From NCBI GenBank assembly GCA_900546085.1, contig URBS01000041.1:1-14914 (forward strand): a DNA stretch of 14,914 nucleotides, given 5' to 3'. The DNA is from an uncultured Collinsella sp. Lineage in GTDB: Bacteria > Actinomycetota > Coriobacteriia > Coriobacteriales > Coriobacteriaceae. The notes under the pieces were generated by a model, which saw only the letters and a program-made list of their open reading frames with translations, did not search any database and was not told the DNA's origin. How positions within the stretch are numbered: position 1 is the stretch's first letter; the number at the start of each line of letters is the position of its first letter. Positions 1 to 6,566 of the stretch are shown here, piece after piece. A program made the translations under genes and the position numbers.

Positions 1-26
1 AGTTCAGACGTGTGCTCTTCCGATCT
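1..26. other. Residual Illumina sequencing adapter
   Basis: These bases match, as I recall it, the 3' end of the Illumina TruSeq read-2/index adapter, ending in the diagnostic GCTCTTCCGATCT. This is library-preparation sequence left at a contig end, not genome. Genomic sequence can begin no earlier than about position 27. The next bases (27-35, ACTATAGGG) equal the 3' end of a T7 promoter, which could be chance or further vector or primer residue. Positions 27-92 hold no gene or clear terminator that I can see. Confidence 0.95.
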
Positions 27-92
27 ACTATAGGGGAAGTTGACTCGACGTGCAAGGACTTTTTTGGGTGAGACTTTAAATGCCGATTGAGC

Positions 93-734
93 CTATTGAT
101 ATAGGTAAGCGATGGCGGTGCCAGTGTGGACTTGGATTGTGGCTGTTGACCTGACGACGTTGCTGATGCCCGTGTCGGCTAACAAGCCTAGCGGAGCGCG
201 ATCTAGTTCCCATTCTAGGCCGTGTTCACTTACCTCGGTGTTGGGGGCAATAGCGATGATGGAGAACGTCTTGCCTTCGACGCCCTCGATGGTCCACGAC
301 TCACCTGCGTGAAGAATGCGGGCGACCACCTTATCCTCGGCAATCCAGACGGGGGCGTCATTGTAGCCCGCGAGCAGGCCCAGTACGGAAAGCGCCATAT
401 CCGGACGGCCGCCGGTGGCGCAGGTCGCAACCACTTCGGCACCTGGCCAGCGGCGACGGACGGAATCGAGCGCCAGCGCCAGATCGGTGTAGTCCTTGTA
501 GGGGTCGTGGCGTTCAACTTCAAAGTCGGCGGCGGCATCGACCATCGCACGGCCTGCGTCGCTCACCGTGTCGGCATCCCCCACATACACGTCGCAGCCC
601 AGGCCAGCGTCCAGCAGCGCGTCGAGGCCGCGGTCCACGGCGACAACATGGTCGCACTCCCCCGCTAGCCTACGCAACAAATCCGTGCTCGCCACCACGG
701 GCGAGCCGCAGACCACTAATACCTTGCAAGCCAC
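93..734 (-). CDS. Thiamine pyrophosphokinase (thiamine diphosphokinase), divergent
   Basis: The 213-residue product probably transfers pyrophosphate from ATP to thiamine, giving thiamine diphosphate in the cytosol. Family motifs appear in order: a VDRGLDALLDAG segment (usually ADGG) near residue 33, the acidic GDADT metal site near residue 52 (usually GDFDS, both Asp kept), KDYTDLALALD near residue 80 (usually KDxTDxxxAL), GGRPDM near residue 108 (usually GGRxDH) and a late SNVV segment near residue 190. The length is normal for the family. The start is GTG at 732-734, preceded by GAGGG as ribosome binding site. It begins 9 bases after the HAD gene stop, so the two are probably co-transcribed. 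No thiamine riboswitch is visible upstream. The order of motifs makes the family call fairly safe, but the changed active-site residues mean substrate is not proven. Confidence 0.8.
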   Translation of the reverse strand: MACKVLVVCGSPVVASTDLLRRLAGECDHVVAVDRGLDALLDAGLGCDVYVGDADTVSDAGRAMVDAAADFEVERHDPYKDYTDLALALDSVRRRWPGAEVVATCATGGRPDMALSVLGLLAGYNDAPVWIAEDKVVARILHAGESWTIEGVEGKTFSIIAIAPNTEVSEHGLEWELDRAPLGLLADTGISNVVRSTATIQVHTGTAIAYLYQ

Positions 735-743
735 AGCCCTCGC

Positions 744-1433
744 CTAGCCCTCAAACTCAAGAACGCGGACCAAGTCCAGGTCCTCGTAGCTATCGATAAA
801 GATATCGCAGTTGGCACGCACCTCGTCGCGCTCCATACGGCCGTGCGGGTCATAGATGCCCACGCGCTTAAAGCCGGCGGTGCCAGAGCTCTTAAGGCCA
901 AAGACGGCGTCCTCAAACACCCATGCGCGGTCAAACTTATGCCCATGGCGCTCCTCCAGGCGGCGCAATGCCAGCTCATACACATCGGGGAACTGCTTGG
1001 AGCGTCCCGCCTCGCCGGTGGTGGTCACAAACTCCATGTAGGCATCGAGCCCGGCTCCCGCAAGCGCAGACTTAACCAGCTCGGCTGGCGTAGACGTGGC
1101 AACGCACATGGCAATGCCCGCCGCCTTCGCCTGCTCCAAAAATGCCAGAAGCCCCTCGCGCGGCGGCACCTTGGAGTACCCATCAATCAGAATGTCGCTC
1201 AGCTCGCGATAGAGCTCCTCGCCATTTGCGCCAATGCCCCAGGTGTCGTGGTAGGCCTGGCACTCGTCCTCGAGCGACAAATGCTCAAACTGGGCAAAAT
1301 CGTCGACCGTCACGTCTACTCCGTGGCGGTGCAATAACTCGGGCTGGGCATAGGCCCAAACGGGGGTGCTATTAACCAGTGTGCCGTCGCAATCGAAAAT
1401 AAAAGCAACGTTGGGGGCGGCGGTCTGGGACAT
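744..1433 (-). CDS. HAD-superfamily hydrolase, subfamily IA (beta-phosphoglucomutase-like phosphatase)
   Basis: The 229-residue cytosolic enzyme probably removes phosphate from a small phosphorylated metabolite. HAD motif I is FDCDGTLVNS (about residues 13-22) with the nucleophile and acid/base Asp pair, motif II is the VATST segment, motif III is the Lys in SKQFPDVY, and motif IV is VFEDAVFG. The helical cap between motifs I and II is typical of subfamily IA. Thr in DGT rather than Val argues for a phosphatase instead of a true phosphoglucomutase. I chose the ATG at 1431-1433 because GAAAGG lies 7 bases upstream; an in-frame TTG at 1454 would add seven residues but has no good binding site. 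It is divergent from glgB and shares its control region, so a sugar phosphate linked to glycogen or maltodextrin is an attractive substrate, but that is inference. Confidence 0.8.
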   Translation of the reverse strand: MSQTAAPNVAFIFDCDGTLVNSTPVWAYAQPELLHRHGVDVTVDDFAQFEHLSLEDECQAYHDTWGIGANGEELYRELSDILIDGYSKVPPREGLLAFLEQAKAAGIAMCVATSTPAELVKSALAGAGLDAYMEFVTTTGEAGRSKQFPDVYELALRRLEERHGHKFDRAWVFEDAVFGLKSSGTAGFKRVGIYDPHGRMERDEVRANCDIFIDSYEDLDLVRVLEFEG

Positions 1434-1455
1434 AAACGAACCTTTCGATGTCAAA

Positions 1456-1486
1456 TGGTAAACATCCTGCTAAAAACGTTTTACCA
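1456..1486. promoter_or_regulatory. Second inverted pair of TGGTAAA elements
   Basis: TGGTAAA at 1456-1462 faces TTTACCA at 1480-1486 across 17 bases, and the right half includes the self-complementary core AAAACGTTTT (1473-1482). It lies between the candidate HAD promoter and the HAD start codon, where a bound protein would act as a roadblock or cooperate with the site at 1518-1543. AAAACGTTTT with a central CG resembles operators of LacI-family regulators, but the left flank does not complete a full palindrome. Confidence 0.4.
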
Positions 1487-1501
1487 AACGTCAGACTAAC
1501 A

Positions 1502-1532
1502 ATCTTGAAACCCTAATTGGTAAAACTGTCAA
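1502..1532 (-). promoter_or_regulatory. Candidate promoter for the HAD/TPK operon
   Basis: On the minus strand a perfect TTGACA (-35, plus-strand 1527-1532) is followed after 19 bases by CAAGAT (plus-strand 1502-1507), a poor -10 match. The -35 is strong and lies inside the inverted-repeat operator, which supports a regulated promoter. The weak -10 and long spacer suggest the promoter needs help or that the true -10 differs. Confidence 0.35.
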
Positions 1533-1543
1533 GAGTTTTACCA
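1518..1543. promoter_or_regulatory. Perfect 10-bp inverted repeat, likely operator
   Basis: TGGTAAAACT and its exact reverse complement AGTTTTACCA are separated by six bases (GTCAAG). The arms match the motif found at other spots in this intergenic region and upstream of the GH13-GH77 gene. On the minus strand the spacer region contains TTGACA (1527-1532), a perfect -35 box pointing to the HAD gene, so a protein bound here would block RNA polymerase. The symmetry suggests a dimeric repressor; the regulator family cannot be told from the site. Confidence 0.6.
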
Positions 1544-1609
1544 CGGCAATTCTGCCAGTGGTCTAAACATGGCGCTTACCGATTAAACGCCGCCCTAAAA
1601 CCACTTTCC

Positions 1610-1639
1610 TTCATAAAAGTAACGTACAGGTGTTATCGT
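1610..1639 (+). promoter_or_regulatory. Candidate promoter for glgB
   Basis: TTCATA (1610-1615) and TATCGT (1634-1639) are 18 bases apart, and a TG one base before the -10 gives an extended -10. Each hexamer matches the sigma-70 consensus at four of six positions. Use of this promoter would give a leader of about 130 bases before the GTG start. This is pattern matching only. Confidence 0.3.
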
Positions 1640-1653
1640 AGTTTCTGCCGAAA

Positions 1654-1679
1654 GTTCCACCGAGCACGCGAGGTGGAAC
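1654..1679 (+). other. Hairpin in the presumed glgB leader
   Basis: GTTCCACC and GGTGGAAC form a perfect 8-bp stem around a 10-base loop. Directly after it, CGAATC (1679-1684) and GATTCG (1707-1712) could form a second, looser stem. No run of T follows either, so this is not an intrinsic terminator. It may stabilise the mRNA or serve as a leader control element. Confidence 0.4.
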
Positions 1680-1779
1680 GAATCATAGAACTATCGCCGT
1701 CCCTTCGATTCGTGCAGCCTTGGACCTTTCGCATCTAGTCACCAAGGCAACACGCTGCCGCGTCATGATGGGATCAAAC

Positions 1780-3942
1780 GTGAGCGATACAAAGCTAAAG
1801 CCAACGGCTAAAAAGCCCGCAACCCGTAAAGCCGCCCCGCACGCACCGGAGCTCACCAAGGACGATGTCTATCTATTTGGCATCGGCACGTGGGAGCGCA
1901 GCTGGGAAAAGATGGGCGCGCACCCCGACACGCAGAACCGTACGCGCGGCTGGCGCTTTTGCGTTTGGGCGCCCGATGTAAAGAGCGTGCATGTCATTGG
2001 CGAATTTAACGACTGGAATGAAGAAGCCAACCCGCTGGTGCCCGTGCATACGAGCGCTATCTGGGAAGGCTTTATTCCTGGCGCAGAACAAGGTCAGCTC
2101 TATAAGTATCTCATCGAGACCAACGAGGGCGAAAAGCTCTATAAGGCCGATCCGTATGCCTTTAAGGCCGAGTGCCCTCCGGGTACCGCCAGCGTGCTGT
2201 GGACCCTCGATAGCTACAAGTGGAACGACGCTGCATGGCTCAAGCGCCGTGCCGGCCACAACCACATGTCACAGCCCCTTAACATCTACGAGGTGCATAT
2301 CGGATCGTGGAAGCGCCACGGCGATGAGCCGCAGGGCGAGCCGGACGAGTACGGCAACTACCCCGGCCCCATGGATCCCTTCCCCGCGCAGCGCGGCGAG
2401 TTTTACACCTACGACGACCTGTCGGTGGAGCTCGTGGACTACGTGCGCGATATGGGCTACACGCATATCGAGGTCATGCCGCTCATGGAGCATCCCTTCG
2501 ATGGCTCCTGGGGATACCAGACGACCGGCTACTATGCCGCCACGTCGCGCTATGGCGACCCGCAGCAGCTCATGCACTTTATCGATGCGTGCCACGAAGC
2601 TGGCATCGGCGTGATCATGGACTGGGTTCCCGGCGGTTTTTGCGCCGACTCCCACGGCCTTGCCACCTTTAACGGCCACATGCTGTTTGAGCACGAGATT
2701 CACCCCAATTGGGGCACGCATAAGTTCGATTTCGCCCGCGGCGAGGTCCGCTCCTTCCTGGTCTCCAACGTGCTGTATTGGCTCGAGAACTTCCACGTCG
2801 ACGGCATTCGCATGGACGGCGTGTCCAGCATGCTGTACCTCAACTTTGGCATCGACGATCCCGGCCAAAAGAAGTTCAATAAGTACGGTACCGAGGAGGA
2901 CCTGGACGCCAGCGCTTTTATCCGCCAGGTCAACTGCGCCGTGGAGGCCCACTTCCCTGACGTGATGATGATGGCCGAGGAGTCCACCGCGTGGCCGCTC
3001 GTGACCTATCCGCCGCAGGACGGCGGCCTGGGCTTCCACTACAAGTGGGACATGGGTTGGATGAACGACACCCTGCACTACATGCAGACCGATTTTCCGT
3101 GGCGCCCAGGCAACCACGGCCTGCTCACGTTCTCCATCATGTACGCCTTTACCGAGAACTTCATTTGCCCGCTGAGCCACGACGAGGTCGTGCACGGCAA
3201 GTGCTCGCTCATCGGCCGTATGCCGGGCGACTGGTGGCGCCAGTTTGCCGGCCTGCGCACGCTGGCCTTCTACCAGATGACGCACCCCGGTGCCAAGCTC
3301 AACTTTATGGGCAACGAGATCGGCCAGTTTATTGAGTGGCGCTACTACGAGTCCATCCAGTGGTTCCTGACCGAGGAGTATGAGACCCACCGTCATCATC
3401 AGGCGTTTATCAAGGCACTCAACCACCTGTACACCGCCGAGCCCGCCCTGTACGAGCGCGGCTACACCGACGACGGCTTTACCTGGATCGATGCGGACAA
3501 CTCCAAGCAGTCCATCGTGAGCTTTGTGCGCCAGGGCGAGGACATCGACGACGATCTGGTGATTCTGATCAACTTTGACCCGGCGAGCTACGAGAGCTTC
3601 CGCGTGGGCGTGCCGCGCGAGGGTGACTGGGAGGTCATCTTTGACTCCGACCGTCCCGAGTTTGGCGGCAGCGGATACGCCGGTGAGGAGCCCTACACCT
3701 GCTCGAGCGAGCCCTATCCCTGGAACGGGCAGATGGACTCCATTGAGATTAAGGTGCCCGGTCTGGCAGGCGTGGTGCTTAAGCGCCGCGGTCCCAGCAG
3801 CTATAAGCCGCCCGTGGTCGAGGAGCCCAAGGCTGCGCCCAAAAAGCGTATGTCTTCGGTGAAGCCCAAGCCTGCGGCTGCCAAAAAGGCCGCTACCAAG
3901 GCCAAGTCTGCTTCTGTTAAGCCGTCTGCCAAGGATGCGTAA
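1780..3942 (+). CDS. glgB: 1,4-alpha-glucan branching enzyme GlgB with basic terminal extensions
   Basis: The 720-residue enzyme cuts an alpha-1,4 glucan chain and rejoins it through an alpha-1,6 bond, making glycogen branches. A CBM48 module (VWAPDVKSVHVIGEFNDW, about residues 66-83) precedes the GH13 catalytic barrel. Catalytic residues are Asp346 (DGIRMDG), Glu400 (AEESTAWP) and Asp468 (LSHDEVVHGK), all in GlgB-type contexts. The first conserved region reads DWVPGGF: Gly286 stands where branching enzymes normally have His. The N-terminus (first 30 residues) and residues 679-720 are Lys/Ala/Pro-rich and outside the family fold. I prefer GTG at 1780, with GGGA six bases before it; ATG at 1765 or 1768 would add a few residues, and a TTG at 1720 is unlikely. 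It is the first gene of the glycogen cluster. Confidence 0.95.
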   Translation: MSDTKLKPTAKKPATRKAAPHAPELTKDDVYLFGIGTWERSWEKMGAHPDTQNRTRGWRFCVWAPDVKSVHVIGEFNDWNEEANPLVPVHTSAIWEGFIPGAEQGQLYKYLIETNEGEKLYKADPYAFKAECPPGTASVLWTLDSYKWNDAAWLKRRAGHNHMSQPLNIYEVHIGSWKRHGDEPQGEPDEYGNYPGPMDPFPAQRGEFYTYDDLSVELVDYVRDMGYTHIEVMPLMEHPFDGSWGYQTTGYYAATSRYGDPQQLMHFIDACHEAGIGVIMDWVPGGFCADSHGLATFNGHMLFEHEIHPNWGTHKFDFARGEVRSFLVSNVLYWLENFHVDGIRMDGVSSMLYLNFGIDDPGQKKFNKYGTEEDLDASAFIRQVNCAVEAHFPDVMMMAEESTAWPLVTYPPQDGGLGFHYKWDMGWMNDTLHYMQTDFPWRPGNHGLLTFSIMYAFTENFICPLSHDEVVHGKCSLIGRMPGDWWRQFAGLRTLAFYQMTHPGAKLNFMGNEIGQFIEWRYYESIQWFLTEEYETHRHHQAFIKALNHLYTAEPALYERGYTDDGFTWIDADNSKQSIVSFVRQGEDIDDDLVILINFDPASYESFRVGVPREGDWEVIFDSDRPEFGGSGYAGEEPYTCSSEPYPWNGQMDSIEIKVPGLAGVVLKRRGPSSYKPPVVEEPKAAPKKRMSSVKPKPAAAKKAATKAKSASVKPSAKDA

Positions 3943-3950
3943 CAAAACCG

Positions 3951-3962
3951 TTACAGCTGTAA
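3951..3962. promoter_or_regulatory. 12-bp perfect palindrome after glgB
   Basis: TTACAGCTGTAA is fully self-complementary and lies 9 bases after the glgB stop and 74 bases before glgP. A weak -10-like TAGGAT sits at 3983-3988 downstream of it without a convincing -35. It could be an operator for an internal promoter; a 12-base palindrome could also arise by chance. Confidence 0.3.
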
Positions 3963-4000
3963 TTACCCGCCCCGACGAGGCGTAGGATACAAGTCATAAC

Positions 4001-4034
4001 CGTTCCGGGAGAAACATCCCCGGGGGAAGGAACG
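4001..4034 (+). promoter_or_regulatory. Possible hairpin covering the glgP ribosome binding site
   Basis: CGTTCC (4001-4006) can pair with GGAACG (4029-4034), and GGGA (4007-4010) with TCCC (4017-4020), leaving an 8-base bulge. The 3' arm overlaps the GGAAGG Shine-Dalgarno element just before the glgP ATG at 4036. Folding would hide the binding site, so translation of glgP could be tuned here. The bulge makes the fold uncertain. Confidence 0.3.
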
Positions 4035-4035
4035 T

Positions 4036-6462
4036 ATGAATAAGATCTTCGACAACAAGCAGGAGTTTACCGAGCTCTATCGCGATGCCGTCATGAGCAT
4101 TAGCGGCAAGAGCGTCGAGGCCGCCAGTGACCTCGACCGCTTTAACGCCCTAGCCAAGCTCGTGGCCGAGAAGGCGCGCACCGTTGCCACCAAGAGTGAC
4201 GCCCGCGTCACCGCCGAGGGCAAGAAGCGCGTGTACTACTTCTCGATCGAGTTTTTGATCGGCCGCCTGCTCGACAACTACCTGCTCAACTTTGGCGTGC
4301 GCGACATGGTCGCCGAGGCGCTCGACGACATGGGCTTCGACCTGTCCGTCATCGAGAACCAGGAGCCCGATCCGGCTCTGGGCAACGGCGGCCTGGGCCG
4401 TCTGGCCGCATGCTTCTTGGATTCCATGGCAGCCGAGGGCATCGCCGGCTATGGCAACGGCATGCGCTACCGCTACGGCCTGTTTAAGCAGGAGATCGTC
4501 AACGGCAGCCAGGTCGAGACCACCGACGAGTGGCTCACCCATGGCTATCCCTGGGAGGTCCGCCGTCAGGACAAGGCCGTGACCATTAAGTTTGGTGGCC
4601 ATGTTGAGGGCTTTGAGGAGAACGGCCGCACGTTCTACCGCACGGTGGACACGCAGGACATCCTGGCCGTTCCTTATGACATCCCCGTGGTGGGCTATGC
4701 CGGCGAGACCGTCAACAAGCTGCGCGTCTGGGCTGCCGAGCCGGTCGTGGAGCACTTCGATCTGGAGGCCTTCAACCGCGGCGACTATGCCCTGGCCGAT
4801 GCCGAGCGCGCCGAGGCCGAGGCCATCAGCGCCATCCTCTACCCCAACGACGCCGGCGAGCACGGCCGTCTGCTGCGCCTGAAGCAGGAGTACCTGTTTG
4901 TTTCGGCCGGCATCTACAGCCTGCTCGATACCTTTGAGAAGGAGCACGGCGAAAACTGGGAGCTGCTGCCGCAGTTTGTGGCCATCCACACCAACGACAC
5001 GCACCCCGCCATGTGCGGCCCCGAGCTCATGCGCATCCTCATCGACGAGAAGAAGCTCGAGTGGGACGACGCCTGGAACATCGTGACGCAGGTCGTGAGC
5101 TACACCAACCACACCATCCTGCCCGAGGCTCTGGAGAAGTGGCCCATCGGCACGTTCTCCAAGCTCCTCCCCCGCGTGTACCAGATCATCGACGAGATCA
5201 GCCGTCGTTGGCACGAGTCGTTCGACACCACGCAGGAGGGCTGGCAGGAGCGTCTGCGCCAGACCGCCATCCTGTGGGACGGCGAGATTCGCATGGCAAA
5301 CCTGTCCGTGATCTGCAGCCACAGCGTCAACGGCGTGGCCAAGATCCACTCCGACATCATCAAGAACATTGTGCTCAAGGACTTCTATGCCCTGACGCCC
5401 GAGAAGTTCAACAACAAGACCAACGGCATCTCGCACCGTCGCTTCTTTGCCGAAGCCAACCCCACCTACGCCAAGCTCGTGACCGAGGCCATTGGCGATG
5501 GCTGGCTCAAAGACGCCTTTGAGCTTGAGAAACTCAAGGAATTTAAGGACGACACCGAGTTCCTGAAGGCCGTGGGTGCTTCCAAGCGCGCTAACAAGGA
5601 GCGCCTGGCCGCCTACGTTAAGGCCGAGACCGGTCTGGTCATTGACTCCAACACCGTCTTCGATATCCAGGTAAAGCGCTTCCATGCCTACAAGCGCCAG
5701 CTCATGAACATCATGAAGGTGATGGACATCTACAACCGTCGCATCGCTGATCCTAACTTCCACGTGACGCCGACGACCTTCATCTTTAGTGGCAAGGCTG
5801 CCTCGAGCTACACCTTTGCCAAGGAGACCATCCGCCTCATTAACTCCGTTGCCGACGTCATCAACAACGATGCCCGTGTGAACGAGGTCATGAAGGTCTG
5901 CTTTATCCCCAACTTCCGCGTGAGCAACGCCCAGCTCATCTACCCCGCCGCCGAGATCTCGGAGCAGATCTCCACGGCCGGCAAGGAGGCCTCGGGCACG
6001 TCCAACATGAAGCTCATGATGAACGGCGCCATTACGCTGGGTACCCTTGACGGCGCCAACATCGAGATCGCCGATCTGGCCGGCCGCGAGAACGAGGCCA
6101 TCTTTGGCCTGACCGCCCCCGAGGTCGAGCAGCTCTGGGCATCCAACAGCTACTTTGCGTGGGATACCCTCAACGGCGACCGCGAGCGTCTGGGCCGCGT
6201 GATGGACGAGCTCAAGGACAACACGTTTGCGGGTCTTTCGGGCAACTTCGAGAGCATCTACAACGAGCTCATGAACAACAACGACCCCGACCTAGTCATG
6301 GCTGACTTCCGTAGCTACGTGGATGCATGGGAGAACCTCACGGGCAGCTACGGCGACCAGGAGACCTGGAACCGCAAGGCCCTGCTCAACACCGCCTCGA
6401 GTGGCTGGTTCTCGTCCGACCGCACCATTCGCGAGTATCGCGACGAGATCTGGCACGCATAA
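4036..6462 (+). CDS. glgP: Glycogen/maltodextrin phosphorylase
   Basis: The 808-residue cytosolic enzyme (GT35) releases glucose-1-phosphate from the non-reducing ends of glycogen using inorganic phosphate and pyridoxal phosphate. The cofactor-binding motif EASGTSNMKLMMNGA contains Lys659, the expected Schiff-base lysine. Other family blocks are visible: the NGGLGRLAACFLDSMA segment near residue 118, HTNDTHPAMCGPEL near residue 318, NHTILPEALEKWP near residue 357, and KRFHAYKRQLMN near residue 550. The length matches typical bacterial phosphorylases and there is no extra tail, unlike GlgB and GlgA here. The ATG at 4036 has GGAAGG 5 bases upstream. It lies 93 bases after glgB and 104 before glgC, all co-directional. 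Glycogen versus maltodextrin preference cannot be read from sequence, but the neighbours favour glycogen. Confidence 0.96.
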   Translation: MNKIFDNKQEFTELYRDAVMSISGKSVEAASDLDRFNALAKLVAEKARTVATKSDARVTAEGKKRVYYFSIEFLIGRLLDNYLLNFGVRDMVAEALDDMGFDLSVIENQEPDPALGNGGLGRLAACFLDSMAAEGIAGYGNGMRYRYGLFKQEIVNGSQVETTDEWLTHGYPWEVRRQDKAVTIKFGGHVEGFEENGRTFYRTVDTQDILAVPYDIPVVGYAGETVNKLRVWAAEPVVEHFDLEAFNRGDYALADAERAEAEAISAILYPNDAGEHGRLLRLKQEYLFVSAGIYSLLDTFEKEHGENWELLPQFVAIHTNDTHPAMCGPELMRILIDEKKLEWDDAWNIVTQVVSYTNHTILPEALEKWPIGTFSKLLPRVYQIIDEISRRWHESFDTTQEGWQERLRQTAILWDGEIRMANLSVICSHSVNGVAKIHSDIIKNIVLKDFYALTPEKFNNKTNGISHRRFFAEANPTYAKLVTEAIGDGWLKDAFELEKLKEFKDDTEFLKAVGASKRANKERLAAYVKAETGLVIDSNTVFDIQVKRFHAYKRQLMNIMKVMDIYNRRIADPNFHVTPTTFIFSGKAASSYTFAKETIRLINSVADVINNDARVNEVMKVCFIPNFRVSNAQLIYPAAEISEQISTAGKEASGTSNMKLMMNGAITLGTLDGANIEIADLAGRENEAIFGLTAPEVEQLWASNSYFAWDTLNGDRERLGRVMDELKDNTFAGLSGNFESIYNELMNNNDPDLVMADFRSYVDAWENLTGSYGDQETWNRKALLNTASSGWFSSDRTIREYRDEIWHA

Positions 6463-6496
6463 AGCGCGCGAGCTCCCTTTGCCGCACGGCATTACT

Positions 6497-6527
6497 CGAC
6501 GGGCGTGACAGTGCGCCGCGCCCGTCG
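6497..6527 (+). other. GC-rich hairpin between glgP and glgC
   Basis: CGACGGGCG and CGCCCGTCG form a perfect 9-bp stem around a 13-base loop, 34 bases after the glgP stop. No T-tract follows, so full intrinsic termination is unlikely. It could protect the upstream transcript end, slow polymerase, or lower expression of glgCDA relative to glgBP. Confidence 0.5.
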
Positions 6528-6566
6528 CTAATGGGTTAGGAACATCGATGACAGAAGGAGAAATCG

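Larger units (their letters stand above)
1434..1779. promoter_or_regulatory. Divergent control region between the HAD/TPK operon and glgB
   Basis: This 346-base stretch has no convincing gene. It is more AT-rich than its flanks and holds four copies of a TGGTAAA(A)C-like element at 1456-1463, 1478-1486 (reverse), 1518-1526 and 1535-1543 (reverse). It also holds a candidate minus-strand promoter, a candidate plus-strand promoter and a hairpin in the presumed glgB leader. A short plus-strand open frame at 1517-1738 has no ribosome binding site and no recognisable protein, so I do not call it. The layout suggests joint control of both units by one regulator not encoded in this window. Confidence 0.6.

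Noticed and set aside
735..743. Thiamine riboswitch upstream of the thiamine kinase
   Set aside because: Only 9 bases separate it from the HAD gene, and no THI-box-like sequence was seen upstream of that gene either.
1517..1738. 73-codon plus-strand open frame in the divergent control region
   Set aside because: No ribosome binding site, no recognisable protein, and it overlaps operator, promoter and hairpin elements.
1720..1779. TTG-initiated N-terminal extension of GlgB
   Set aside because: No ribosome binding site, and the added 20 residues do not resemble GlgB; starts at 1765-1780 fit better.
2269..3945. 558-codon minus-strand open frame opposite glgB (and similar ones opposite glgP, glgC, glgD and the fusion gene)
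   Set aside because: The plus strand encodes clear conserved enzymes over the same bases; the antisense products show no domain and are explained by third-position GC.
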